Shown here: positions 48,923 through 57,369 of the stretch, in pieces
How the letters are laid out: the number at the start of each line of letters is the position of its first letter
How positions within the stretch are numbered: the first letter of the stretch is position 1
Source of the DNA: Paractinoplanes maris
GTDB taxonomy: Bacteria > Actinomycetota > Actinomycetes > Mycobacteriales > Micromonosporaceae
Reading direction: 5' to 3'
Length of the DNA: 64,000 bases
Assembly (NCBI RefSeq): GCF_023544465.1
Contig: NZ_JALPVL010000014.1
Span: 186,001-250,000, forward strand
The notes under the pieces: generated by a model
What the model saw: only the letters and a program-made list of their open reading frames with translations
What the model was told of the DNA's origin: nothing
Databases searched by the model: none
Made by a program: the position numbers and the translations under genes

Positions 48923-50443
48923 TCACAAGACACCGCTCACGGTGACGAAGGAGTGGGCCGGCAGGTGCGCCCGTAGCGTGCCGCCGGCCACTGTCACACC
49001 GTCGTACGGGCGGGGCGCGACCGCCGACGGAGATTCCGGGGTGTTGTGGTCCGGCAGCGTCCCGGACGTCAGAATCACCGCGTCCACCGTCCCGAGCGCG
49101 CCCCCGCGCAGCTCGATCTCGACCTCGGCCCCTTCGTCGGCGTCGAGATTGGACAGCGAGACGAGCAGCCGGCTGTCCTTGCGGCTGGCCGACATCGAGA
49201 CGGTGGTCAGCGTCGCTTCGCCGACCGCGCGCGAGGGCAGCGCGGTGCGGAAGTCGACCCGCAGCGACGTGGCGTCCTGGTGCCCCCGGTTCATGTGGAA
49301 GACGTGATAGGTGGGGGTGAGGACCATGGCGTCCGAGTCGGGGTCGGTGAGGATCATGGCTTGCAGCACGTTGACGGTCTGCGCGATGTTGGCCATCACG
49401 AGGCGGTCGGCGTGCCGGTGGAAGACGTCGAAGTGCGTACTGGCCACCAGCGCGTCCCGCAGCGTGTTCTGCTGATACAGGAATCCGGGGTTGGTGCCGG
49501 GCTCCACGTCGAACCAGGTGCCCCACTCGTCCAGCACCAGGCCGACGGATCGGCCCGGGTCGTAACAGTCCATCACGGCCTCGTGCCCGGCCAGGATCTC
49601 CTCGATGCGGGCCGCGGACACCATCGTCCGGTAGTACTCGCCGGTGTCGAACGCGGTCGCCGAGCCCTTCTGCTCCCACGTCGGGCCGGTCACGGTGTAG
49701 TAATGCACCGACAGCGCGTGATAGGCGGTGCTGCTGACGTGCCGGCACCCGAGATGCCCGACCTGCTTCATCAGCGTCTCGGTCCAGGCGTAGTCGGCGC
49801 TGTTGGCCCCGGCGGCGATCTTGTAGAGCGTGTTGCCGCCGTAATCGCGGCAGTAGGTGCCGTAACGGCGGGCTTCCTGCGCGTAGTGCTCGGCGGTCAT
49901 GTTGCCGCCGCAGCCCCAAGCCTCGTTGCCCAGCCCCCAGAACCGCACCGGCCACGGCTCCTCACGGCCGTTGGCCTTGCGCAGCCGGGCCATCGGCGAG
50001 TCCCCGTCCCGGGTCAGGTATTCGACCCACTCGCTCATCTCCCGGACGGTGCCGGAGCCGACGTTGCCGGCGATATACGGTTCGGCGCCGAGCATCTCGC
50101 ACAGCGCCATGAACTCGTGGGTGCCGAAGTGGTTGTTCTCCTCGACCCCGCCCCAGTGGGTGTTGACCATGACGGGCCGCCGGTCCCGGGGCCCGATCCC
50201 GTCCCGCCAGTGGTATTCGTCGGCGAAGCAGCCGCCGGGCCAGCGCAGATTGGGGATGTGCAGCTCGCGCAGAGCCTCGACGACATCGAGGCGCAGTCCG
50301 CGCTCGTTCGGGATGCCGGAGTCCTCACCGACATAGAAGCCGCCGTAGACGCAGCGGCCCAGGTGTTCGGCGAAATGCCCGTACAGGTGCCGGTTGATCC
50401 GCGGTCCGCCGAGGTCCACATTGATGACTGCTTCGATGGCCAT
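48923..50443 (-). CDS. GH51 alpha-L-arabinofuranosidase (intracellular)
   Basis: A 506-aa protein without a signal peptide. GH51 motifs are clear: [20 protein letters not shown] (67-86), acid/base Glu174 in GLGNEAWG, nucleophile Glu306 in [10 protein letters not shown], then a C-terminal beta-sandwich. It removes arabinose from imported arabino-xylo-oligosaccharides. ATG at 50443 shares its A with the stop of the upstream GH10 (TGATG), so translation is coupled. The two genes form an operon divergent from the ABC transporter, ending tail to tail with the GH43 gene at 48921. Confidence 0.94.
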   Translation of the reverse strand: MAIEAVINVDLGGPRINRHLYGHFAEHLGRCVYGGFYVGEDSGIPNERGLRLDVVEALRELHIPNLRWPGGCFADEYHWRDGIGPRDRRPVMVNTHWGGVEENNHFGTHEFMALCEMLGAEPYIAGNVGSGTVREMSEWVEYLTRDGDSPMARLRKANGREEPWPVRFWGLGNEAWGCGGNMTAEHYAQEARRYGTYCRDYGGNTLYKIAAGANSADYAWTETLMKQVGHLGCRHVSSTAYHALSVHYYTVTGPTWEQKGSATAFDTGEYYRTMVSAARIEEILAGHEAVMDCYDPGRSVGLVLDEWGTWFDVEPGTNPGFLYQQNTLRDALVASTHFDVFHRHADRLVMANIAQTVNVLQAMILTDPDSDAMVLTPTYHVFHMNRGHQDATSLRVDFRTALPSRAVGEATLTTVSMSASRKDSRLLVSLSNLDADEGAEVEIELRGGALGTVDAVILTSGTLPDHNTPESPSAVAPRPYDGVTVAGGTLRAHLPAHSFVTVSGVL

Positions 50444-51708
50444 CAGGCACCCATCCTCAGGAGAACGTCGCCGCCCGGCGCGGCGATCGTGAAGGACGCC
50501 GCGCCTGCGGCGCACCGCAGCTCGTAGTCGCCGAGGAAGCCCCGCACCTCGGCCCGCCCGGCGTCATCGGTCCGCAGCGCCGTCGCCGGGAGCCACCACT
50601 CCCCCTTCACCAGGCCCCGCAACGCGTCGTAGGCGGGTTTCGGGGTGCCGTCGGCGCGCACCAGACCGCAGGGAGCGCCGAGCCACGCCCCGGCGTCGGT
50701 GAGGCCCCAGTAGGTGACCGCCTCGACCGAGGGGTGCGAGAGCAGCGTCCGGTAATGCCGGACCACCTCGTCGGCCTGACGCTGCTCGCCCTCCGCGGTG
50801 GAGGGCCAGGACGCCACCTGATAGTCGTTGAGATCCTCGATGTGCGCGGGCATCAGGTCACCGGACACCAGCGTCGTCTCGGTCAGATGGAGCGGCAGGC
50901 CGAAGCGGGCGAACCGGTCGAGGATCGCCAGGGTCCGCTCCTCGCCCCAGTAGCCCTGGTGCATGTGGCTCTGCAGACCGAGCGCGTCGATCCGGACCCC
51001 GGCGGCGAGAAGACCTTCGATCAGGCACTCGTACGCCGGGGACAGGTCGAAGTCGTTGAGCAGCAGGGTCGCCGACGGATCAGCCGCCCGCGCCTCGTCG
51101 AAGGCCAGACGGACCGTGGTCATCCGGCCGCGTTCCCAGGCGAGCCGGGTGATCGCGTTGCGCTGCGGCTCGTTGCTGAACACCGGCATGATGACCGCCT
51201 CGTTCACCACGTCCCACGCCTGCACGACGTCGGCGAACCCGGTCACCTCGCGCCGGATGCGGGCGCGGACGGCCGCCTCGACCTCGCCGGTCGGCCGGTC
51301 GCGCAGCCAGTCGGCCGTGAGGGTGTGCCACACGAGCGGGTGCCCCTTGACCCGGCAGCCGTGGCGGCCGAACCACTCCGCGGTGCGGTGCAGTCGTCGT
51401 GTGTCGGGCGACCCGCGCCGCGGTTCGAAGGCGCCCCAGTAGAAGGGCAGCGTCGCGGTGTTGAAGAGGTCGAAGAACAGGCCGGCGATCCCCGCGGCCA
51501 CGTCGGGCGCGGCGCCACCGAAAGCACCGGCCGGCGGGTCGGTCTCCTCGTTGGCCACGGGGATGAAGTCGAAGCCGATGTTGCCGAACGAGAAGGCGTG
51601 GGCGCGCTGTTCGACGACGACTTCGTGGTCGCGAAGCGGCTGCCCGTGGGCGTCGAGCACGGTGATGACTACCTCGCCGTACCGGTGGCCGAATGGGACT
51701 GCGGTCAC
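50443..51708 (-). CDS. GH10 xylanase without signal peptide (intracellular type)
   Basis: A 421-aa protein. GTG at 51708 has AGGAGG at ideal spacing. There is no signal peptide. An N-terminal strand-rich extension (about 10-50, [20 protein letters not shown]... [10 protein letters not shown]) precedes the GH10 barrel. The acid/base is Glu170 in WDVVNEAV and the nucleophile Glu277 in LHLTETTL. A small C-terminal beta extension (about 375-421) follows. It lacks CBM and linker, unlike the secreted GH10s, and would cut imported xylo-oligomers. It is the first gene of an operon with GH51. The sequence is clearly diverged from the secreted pair. Confidence 0.9.
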   Translation of the reverse strand: MTAVPFGHRYGEVVITVLDAHGQPLRDHEVVVEQRAHAFSFGNIGFDFIPVANEETDPPAGAFGGAAPDVAAGIAGLFFDLFNTATLPFYWGAFEPRRGSPDTRRLHRTAEWFGRHGCRVKGHPLVWHTLTADWLRDRPTGEVEAAVRARIRREVTGFADVVQAWDVVNEAVIMPVFSNEPQRNAITRLAWERGRMTTVRLAFDEARAADPSATLLLNDFDLSPAYECLIEGLLAAGVRIDALGLQSHMHQGYWGEERTLAILDRFARFGLPLHLTETTLVSGDLMPAHIEDLNDYQVASWPSTAEGEQRQADEVVRHYRTLLSHPSVEAVTYWGLTDAGAWLGAPCGLVRADGTPKPAYDALRGLVKGEWWLPATALRTDDAGRAEVRGFLGDYELRCAAGAASFTIAAPGGDVLLRMGA

Positions 51709-51757
51709 GTGATCCTCCTGGTGCTGCAACCTAAGTGGCCTGCCGGGAATCCGCAAC

Positions 51758-51765
51758 TTCCGGAA
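51758..51765. promoter_or_regulatory. TTCCGGAA element before intracellular GH10
   Basis: The palindrome TTCCGGAA occurs in AACTTCCGGAACC, followed by CGAATCTTTC, an imperfect CGAAANTTTCG. It lies 50 bp before the GTG start, on the leader side. Confidence 0.55.
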
Positions 51766-51902
51766 CCGTACGAATCTTTCAGCCTCACACGCGTTAGTAC
51801 GTCGGAAAATGTTAACGATGCACATCGTGCAAATCTGGTCCGTCCACTACCGAGTGTTCGAGTGTCGTCACGTAACGGCTCTGGCTCATTGTGACGAATA
51901 TC

Positions 51903-51932
51903 TTGACATCCACGGGTGCCACTTCATAGCTT
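51903..51932 (+). promoter_or_regulatory. sigma-70-type promoter of the ABC operon
   Basis: TTGACA at 51903-51908 and TAGCTT at 51927-51932, with 18-bp spacing. The start point would be near 51938-51940, directly before the operators at 51943-51967. Confidence 0.6.
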
Positions 51933-51942
51933 GAGCGGCACA

Positions 51943-51967
51943 TTCCGGAAACATTCCGAAACTTTCG
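51943..51967. promoter_or_regulatory. TTCCGGAA plus perfect CGAAACTTTCG operator of the ABC operon
   Basis: TTCCGGAA (51943-51950) is followed by CGAAACTTTCG (51957-51967), the exact consensus described in Streptomyces xylanase promoters. The 14-bp offset places both on nearly the same helix face. They overlap the predicted transcription start, consistent with repression. Confidence 0.78.
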
Positions 51968-51985
51968 GTTCCGAGAGGTGAGCTC

Positions 51986-53281
51986 ATGGCGTCCAAGAGA
52001 TTTCTGGCCCTGACTACCGTGGTGGCCTTGAGCGCCATGAGCCTGGCGGCGTGCAGCGGTGGCGACGACGAGGGCGGCGGCAGCGACTCCGGCGGCAACG
52101 TCACGATGGCTCTCTGGCACAACTCGACCACCGGTCCCGGCAAGGCGTTCTGGGACAAGACCGTGGCCGATTTCCAGACCGCCCACCCGACCGTGAAGAT
52201 CAAGATCCAGTCGGTCCAGAACGAGGACCTGGACGGCAAGCTCCAGACCTCGCTCAACTCCGGCTCCGCGCCGGACATCTTCCTGCAGCGCGGCGGCGGC
52301 AAGATGGCCGCGATGGTCGAGGCGGGTCAGCTCAAGGACATCACCGCCGACGTCACCGCCGAGACCAAGCAGGCGGTGGGTGACGCCGCACTGGGCACCG
52401 GGCAGGTCGACGGCAAGACCTACGCCGTGCCGGTCTCGATCCTGCCCGGCGGCTTCTGGTACAGCAAGGACATCCTCAAGAAGGCCGGGGTCACCACGGC
52501 ACCGACCACGATGGAGGAACTCACCGCCGCCGCGGGCAAGCTCAAGGCCAACGGGACGCCGGTCGCGCTCGGCGGCAAGGACGCCTGGCCGGCGGCCCAC
52601 TGGTACTACTTCTTCGCTCTGCGCGCCTGCAGCAAGGACACCCTCGACGCGGCGGCCAAGGAGAAGAACTTCACCGATCCGTGCTGGACGAAGGCCGGGC
52701 AGGATCTCAAGAGTTTCGCCGACACCAAGCCCTTCAACGACGGCTTTTTGACCACCTCGGCCCAGCAGGGCGCGGGCAGCTCGGCCGGCCTGATCGCCAA
52801 CTACAAGGCCGGCATGGAGCTGATGGGCTCGTGGGACCCGGGCGTGATCGCCGGTCTGACGAAGGACAAGAAGCCGCTGCCCGATCTGGGGTTCTTCCCC
52901 TTCCCGGCCGTCTCCGGCGGCCAGGGTGACCCGGCCGCCATCATGGGCGGGGCCGACGGCTACTCGTGCTCGGCCCAGGCGCCCAAGGAATGCGCCGACT
53001 TCCTGAACTACCTGCTCACCAAGCCCGTGCAGGAGGCGTACTACAAGGCCTTCAACTCGCTGCCGGTCAGCAAGGAGGCTCAGGGCGCGGTCACCGAGGA
53101 GTACCTCAAGGCCGTCCTCGACGCCTACAACAAGGCCCCGTACGTCTCGCAGTGGCTGGACACCGTCTACGGCCAGAACGTCGGCAACGCCCTCAACATC
53201 GGCGTGGTGAATCTGCTGGCCGGCAAGGGCGACGTCGCCGGCATCATCCAGTCCGTGAACGACGCAGCCAAGAAGGGCTGA
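51986..53281 (+). CDS. ABC transporter sugar-binding lipoprotein (likely xylo-oligosaccharide)
   Basis: A 431-aa family-1 extracellular solute-binding protein. The signal peptide ends in the lipobox SLAAC (Cys23), followed by a Gly/Asp/Ser spacer. The two-lobed domain contains MALWHNSTTGPGKAFWDKTVADFQ, APDIFLQRGGG, WPAAHWYYFFALRACS, AGMELMGSWDPGVI and FFPFPAVSGG. The family binds oligosaccharides for CUT1 importers. ATG at 51986 follows GAGAGGTGAG. The context matches BxlE-like xylobiose importers of Streptomyces. It is the first gene of a three-gene operon under the xylan operator. Confidence 0.92.
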   Translation: MASKRFLALTTVVALSAMSLAACSGGDDEGGGSDSGGNVTMALWHNSTTGPGKAFWDKTVADFQTAHPTVKIKIQSVQNEDLDGKLQTSLNSGSAPDIFLQRGGGKMAAMVEAGQLKDITADVTAETKQAVGDAALGTGQVDGKTYAVPVSILPGGFWYSKDILKKAGVTTAPTTMEELTAAAGKLKANGTPVALGGKDAWPAAHWYYFFALRACSKDTLDAAAKEKNFTDPCWTKAGQDLKSFADTKPFNDGFLTTSAQQGAGSSAGLIANYKAGMELMGSWDPGVIAGLTKDKKPLPDLGFFPFPAVSGGQGDPAAIMGGADGYSCSAQAPKECADFLNYLLTKPVQEAYYKAFNSLPVSKEAQGAVTEEYLKAVLDAYNKAPYVSQWLDTVYGQNVGNALNIGVVNLLAGKGDVAGIIQSVNDAAKKG

Positions 53282-53295
53282 GAGGTAACCGAGCC

Positions 53296-54312
53296 ATGAG
53301 CAGCGACTTCGGTGGCGAGAGCGCAGTGGTCACTGAGGACGCGCCCGGCAGTCGCGGGCGGGGCGGGGCCGGCGTACCGGCGCCGCCTCCGCTCCGCCCG
53401 CGCCGGCGCGGAATCGGCTGGGCCCAGCGTCTGGAGATCGCGGCGCTGTCCGGCCCGGCGATCCTGATGTTCGTCGGCTTCGTGATCTTCCCGGTCCTGA
53501 TGGCCGCGTACTACGGCTTCTACCGCTGGAAGGGCTTCGGGCCACCGACCAACTTCGTCGGGCTCGACAACTACGTGACCATCCTGCAGGACAGCTCGTT
53601 CCACGAGGCGCTGTGGCACAACGGGCAGATCCTGGTGCTCTCGCTCGTTCTGCAGGGTCCCATCGCGCTCGGGCTGGCGCTGCTGCTCAATCAGCGGCTG
53701 CGGGCCCAGTCGGCCATCCGGGTGCTCATCTTCGTGCCGTACGTGATCTCCGAGGTCATCACCGGAACGGCCTGGAGCCTGATGCTGCAGACCAACGGCG
53801 CGGTCAACGACGTCCTGCGGTCGCTCGGGCTCGGTGGAGTGGCCGAGGACTGGCTGGCCAACCCGAAACTGGCCATCTGGACGCTGATGCTGATCCTGAC
53901 GTGGAAGTACGTCGGGTTCGCGGTGATCCTGTTCCTGGCCGGGATGCAGAACATCCCGGAGGAGCTCTCGGAGGCGGCCGCGGTCGACGGCGCCTCGTTC
54001 TGGCAGACCCACCGGCACATCACGCTGCCGCTGCTCGGGCCGACGATCCGGATCTGGGCGTTCCTGTCGATCATCGGCTCGCTGCAATTGTTCGACCTCG
54101 TCTACATCATCTGGGGCCAGTACGTCGCCTCGACCGCCGGCACCTCGACCATGGCGACGTACATGGTCACCGAGGGCCGCAACGCCGGCAACTACGGATA
54201 CGGCAATGCCGTGGCGGTCGTGCTCTTCGCCATCTCACTGATCATCGCGCTCGTCTACCAGCGCTTCGTTCTGCGCCGGGACACCGAGGGCGCGCTCACC
54301 GGAGGTCGGTAA
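53296..54312 (+). CDS. ABC transporter permease, CUT1 family (MalF-type)
   Basis: A 338-aa integral membrane protein. A Pro/Arg-rich cytoplasmic N-terminus (about 1-45) leads to six transmembrane helices and the EAA loop ELSEAAAVDGASFWQTHRHI before LPLLGPTIRIW. It pairs with the next gene as the translocation channel. It starts 14 bp after the lipoprotein stop and ends 2 bp before the second permease start, so the three are cotranscribed. The ATPase is absent and is probably the shared MsiK-type protein encoded elsewhere. Confidence 0.92.
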   Translation: MSSDFGGESAVVTEDAPGSRGRGGAGVPAPPPLRPRRRGIGWAQRLEIAALSGPAILMFVGFVIFPVLMAAYYGFYRWKGFGPPTNFVGLDNYVTILQDSSFHEALWHNGQILVLSLVLQGPIALGLALLLNQRLRAQSAIRVLIFVPYVISEVITGTAWSLMLQTNGAVNDVLRSLGLGGVAEDWLANPKLAIWTLMLILTWKYVGFAVILFLAGMQNIPEELSEAAAVDGASFWQTHRHITLPLLGPTIRIWAFLSIIGSLQLFDLVYIIWGQYVASTAGTSTMATYMVTEGRNAGNYGYGNAVAVVLFAISLIIALVYQRFVLRRDTEGALTGGR

Positions 54313-54314
54313 CC

Positions 54315-55145
54315 ATGGACAGGAAGGACAGCGCCTGGGGCAACCCGATCGTCTACCTCGTCGCCCTGCTGCTGGTCGGTCTGATGCTCGGGCCGGTCAT
54401 CTACATCATCATCGGCGGGTTCCGGACCAACTCGCAGATCACGACCGACCCGGCCGCCCTGCCCAACCCGTGGGTGTCCGGCAACTACACCGACGTGCTG
54501 GCGAGTGAGACCTTCTGGCGTCAGATCGGCAACTCGACGGTGGTGGCCGCGGCGACCACGATCGGCGTTCTCGCGCTGGGCGTCATGGCCAGCTACGTCC
54601 TGGCCCGGTACAAGTTCCGGGGCCGGGGGGCGATGTACGCGCTGTTCGCGGCCGGGCTGATGTTCCCGGTCACCGTGGCCATCACGCCGCTCTACATCCT
54701 GGTGAAGAACCTGGGGCTGGTGAACACGCTGCCCGGCGTCATCCTGCCGCAGATCGCCTTCGGACTGCCCACCACGATCATCATCCTGGTCCCGTTCCTG
54801 CAGGCCATTCCCAAGGAGATCGAGGAGGCCGCGGCCATCGACCGCTGCAGCCGGCTCGGCTTCTTCTGGCGGATGGTGCTGCCGCTCTCGGTGCCGGGCC
54901 TGATCACCACCGGCATCCTGGCCTTCATCGGCAGCTGGAACAGCTATCTGCTGCCGCTGTTCATCCTCAACGACCAGGACACCTTCACTCTGCCGCTGGG
55001 TGTCCAGGCCTTCTCCTCGCAGTACTCGGTCGACACGGCCAAGGTGCTGGCATTCACCTCGCTCTCCATGATCCCGGCGCTCGTGTTCTTCAGCCTGTTC
55101 GAACGCCGGATCGTCGGCGGGCTCACCGGCGCGGTCAAGGGCTGA
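54315..55145 (+). CDS. ABC transporter permease, CUT1 family (MalG-type)
   Basis: A 276-aa membrane protein with six helices. The EAA loop is EIEEAAAIDRCSRLGFFWRMVLPLSVPG near residues 170-195. The N-terminal segment IVYLVALLLVGLMLGPVIYIIIGGFRTNSQI is typical of MalG-type subunits. It completes the importer encoded by 51986-54312 and is its last gene; no ATPase or regulator follows. Confidence 0.92.
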   Translation: MDRKDSAWGNPIVYLVALLLVGLMLGPVIYIIIGGFRTNSQITTDPAALPNPWVSGNYTDVLASETFWRQIGNSTVVAAATTIGVLALGVMASYVLARYKFRGRGAMYALFAAGLMFPVTVAITPLYILVKNLGLVNTLPGVILPQIAFGLPTTIIILVPFLQAIPKEIEEAAAIDRCSRLGFFWRMVLPLSVPGLITTGILAFIGSWNSYLLPLFILNDQDTFTLPLGVQAFSSQYSVDTAKVLAFTSLSMIPALVFFSLFERRIVGGLTGAVKG

Positions 55146-55168
55146 CCCACAGGTGCCATCCTCTCCGG

Positions 55169-55738
55169 GTGGACTACTTCTTCTATTGCCGCGACCGCGA
55201 GGGCGCCGGGGACCTACGGTCGCAACTCGTCGAGGAACACTGGGCCTTCATGGACCGGTTCGCCGAAGCGATGATCGCCCGGGGGCCCACGCTGACCGGT
55301 GACCTCGACGGGGCCACCGGCAGCGTGCACATCGTCGAGCTGCCCGACGCCGAGGCCGCCCGCGTCTTCGCGTTCGAGGAGCCCAACCAGCTCGCCGGGG
55401 TCTACCGCCAGATCACCGTCCGGCGATACGTCGACCTGCTGGGCCGGACGATGGGGGACTTCCCGGGTGAGCGGGGCGAGGGCCCGGGGCGGTATCTGGT
55501 TCTCGCCCACGGCAAGCCGCTGATGGACTGGCCGGGGGCCGAGCAGACCGAGCCGGTCCTCGACCGGGACCGGCTCATCGCCTGGGGCCGGCTGCTCTCC
55601 GAGGACGGTGAGGACTGGGAGGGCACGGCCGTGATCGGCGAGTTCAGCGACCCGGAGACCATCCGCGATCTCTTCGCCGCCACCGGTGCCTACGACCGGA
55701 TCGAGGTGCACCCCTGGACCTTCGGCGGGCGACGGTGA
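55169..55738 (+). CDS. YCII-related protein (two tandem domains)
   Basis: A 189-aa cytoplasmic protein with two YciI-like ferredoxin-fold halves. The first has FFYCRDREGAGDLRSQLVEEHWAFMDRFAEAM and a conserved His in EEHW. The second starts at about RYLVLAHGKPLMDW and ends with DRIEVHPWTFGGR. The family carries out small dehalogenase/lactone-type reactions or acts as a subunit of larger enzymes. The GTG start at 55169 has a weak ribosome binding site. It is 23 bp after the permease but has no link to xylan use that I can see. Confidence 0.8.
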   Translation: MDYFFYCRDREGAGDLRSQLVEEHWAFMDRFAEAMIARGPTLTGDLDGATGSVHIVELPDAEAARVFAFEEPNQLAGVYRQITVRRYVDLLGRTMGDFPGERGEGPGRYLVLAHGKPLMDWPGAEQTEPVLDRDRLIAWGRLLSEDGEDWEGTAVIGEFSDPETIRDLFAATGAYDRIEVHPWTFGGRR

Positions 55739-55795
55739 CCTGGATCACCGGGGATCGGAGATCCGCCGGCCGTTCCGGCTTCGTCCTCTCCGGTT

Positions 55796-57153
55796 GTGGA
55801 ACGAGAACGTGACAGGACATCGGCGATCGTCGCCCTCGAGCTGAGGCGCTCCTCCGCCCTCGGCACGGCGGTACTCGTCGTGGTCATCGGGGTCACCGCG
55901 CTCTACCTCGCTCCCGGACGCTGGTCGGGCGGGTGGATGTCACTGGCCCTGAACGCGCGCGAATACACGATGCTGCTGTGGCCGCTGGTCCTGGCGGCCG
56001 GCGCGGGGCAGGGCCGCCGGGAACACCGGGCCCGCGTGACCGAGCTGTTCGCCACGACGGCCCGCTCCCGCGCGCGCCGGGCGCTGCCGCTGCTCATCGC
56101 GATGGGTGGCACTGGCGCCTTGGCGTACGTCCTGGTCGTCGTGGCCGGCGGCGTCGCGCTCCTGTCCCGGCCGCACTACCTCCCGGCCGACGTCCTCGTC
56201 GTCACCGCCGCGGGAGCGTTGTCGATGGTTTCGGCCGCCTGGCTCGGCTCGGCCTCGGCCGGGTGCTGCCCGCCCCGGCGACCGCCCCGCTGCTCGCCGT
56301 CGGCGGTGCCCTGTTCGTCATCTATGCCGCGATCGTCAAGCCGTTGTCGCCCGGTGCGGTGCTCTCCCCGATGTACGGCAGTCTGCAGTCCTACCCCTAT
56401 CAGACGATCGACCACCGGGTGAGCGCCGCGTTCTGCGTCTGGATGGTCGCGCTGGCGATCACCGGGGCGGTGCTGCTCGCCGCCGAGAGCCGATGGCTGC
56501 GGGTCGCGGCGATCGGGCCGGCCCTGATCGGCCTGGGCCTGGCGGTCACCCTGGCCCCCCGGGACCCGGCGGCCCTGGAAGCGCCGATCGATCCGGCGGC
56601 CGCCCACCTGGTCTGCACCGCCGATGCGCCGGTCGTCTGCGTCAGCCGGGTCAACGCCGGGGTGCTCGACGATCTGACGCCGCTCGCCCGGACCGGTCTC
56701 GCCGCCCTCAACCGGCTCCCGGGCACACCGGCCGAAGTGCACGAGGAGATCCGGCAATCCGGTGCCTGGCGGAGGCCGGCGGCGCCGGTGACCGACGTCG
56801 TCCTGCTGCCCGTCACCGTCGACCGGCACGGCGGCCTGGCCCATCCCGGCTCGGTGGTGCCCCTGATCGTCGGCTCGCTGGGCGTCACCGCCGGCGGCTC
56901 CTGCGACAACCGGCACGCCTCGGTCGAACGGGCGGCCGCGGCCTATCTGCTCGACCGGCGGCCGGTCTCGGACGTCGGTGTCGTTCCCGGGGTGACCGGG
57001 GAGGGCGCGGCGCTCAACCAGCTGGCCGTCAAGCTGTGGGAGGGGCTGCGCACGGTGCCGGAGGACGAGGCCCTGGCCCGCATCGCGGCGGTGCGCCAAG
57101 CGGTGATCGACTGCCGGGACAGCTCCGAGTTGCTCTCGCGAAGCGCCGGATGA
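55796..57153 (+). pseudogene. membrane protein gene with a single-base frameshift
   Basis: The first frame (55796 to about 56255) encodes four or so membrane helices, starting ERERDRTSAIVALELRRSSALGTAV. Near 56252-56256 the coding signal moves to another frame, which continues WLGSA|LGRVLPAPATAPLLAVGG to 57153 with two more helices and a soluble C-terminal domain containing a Cys pair. Adding one C in GGCCTCGG would restore a 450-residue protein. It resembles an ABC-2-type membrane component. A sequencing error is as likely as true decay. Confidence 0.6.
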
Positions 57154-57189
57154 CCGTCGGCCGGCCGCGGGCCGGCTCGACACGGGGCC

Positions 57190-57359
57190 GGCTCACCAGC
57201 GTGGCCGGCTCAACAGCGTGGCCGGCTCAACAGCGTGGCCGGCTCAACAGCGTGGCCGGCTCAACAGCGTGGCCGGCTCACCAGCGTGGCCGGCTCAACA
57301 GCGTGGCCGGCTCACCAGCGTGGCCGGCTCAACAGCGTGGCCGGCTCAACAGCGTGGCC
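57190..57359. repeat. 17-bp minisatellite, 10 copies
   Basis: Ten head-to-tail copies of GGCTCAMCAGCGTGGCC (M = A or C), with only the seventh position varying (order C A A A A C A C A A). A degenerate 16-bp unit precedes it at 57174-57189. It lies between the frameshifted membrane gene and the convergent flavoprotein gene. 17 bp is not a multiple of three, so it has no conserved coding frame. Repeat boundaries form GGCCGGC, which can pair with itself. Confidence 0.95.
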
Positions 57360-57369
57360 GGCTTCCGGC

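Larger units (their letters stand above)
51709..51985. promoter_or_regulatory. divergent promoter between intracellular GH10-GH51 and xylan ABC operons
   Basis: A 277-bp gene-free region. TTCCGGAA at 51758-51765 followed by an imperfect CGAATCTTTC lies 50 bp before the GH10 start. A TTGACA / TAGCTT promoter (51903-51932) and a second operator cluster (51943-51967) face the ABC genes. TGTTAAC near 51810 and the inverted repeat TGCAC-N3-GTGCA near 51819-51831 lie between them. Confidence 0.65.

Noticed and set aside
45922-48933. 1003-codon open frame on the minus strand opposite GH11 and GH43
   Set aside because: Product is Arg/Gly/Val/Ala-rich without domains and lies antisense to genes with clear catalytic motifs; a product of high GC.
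57190-57359. CRISPR array
   Set aside because: Units are 17 bp, contiguous and without spacers.
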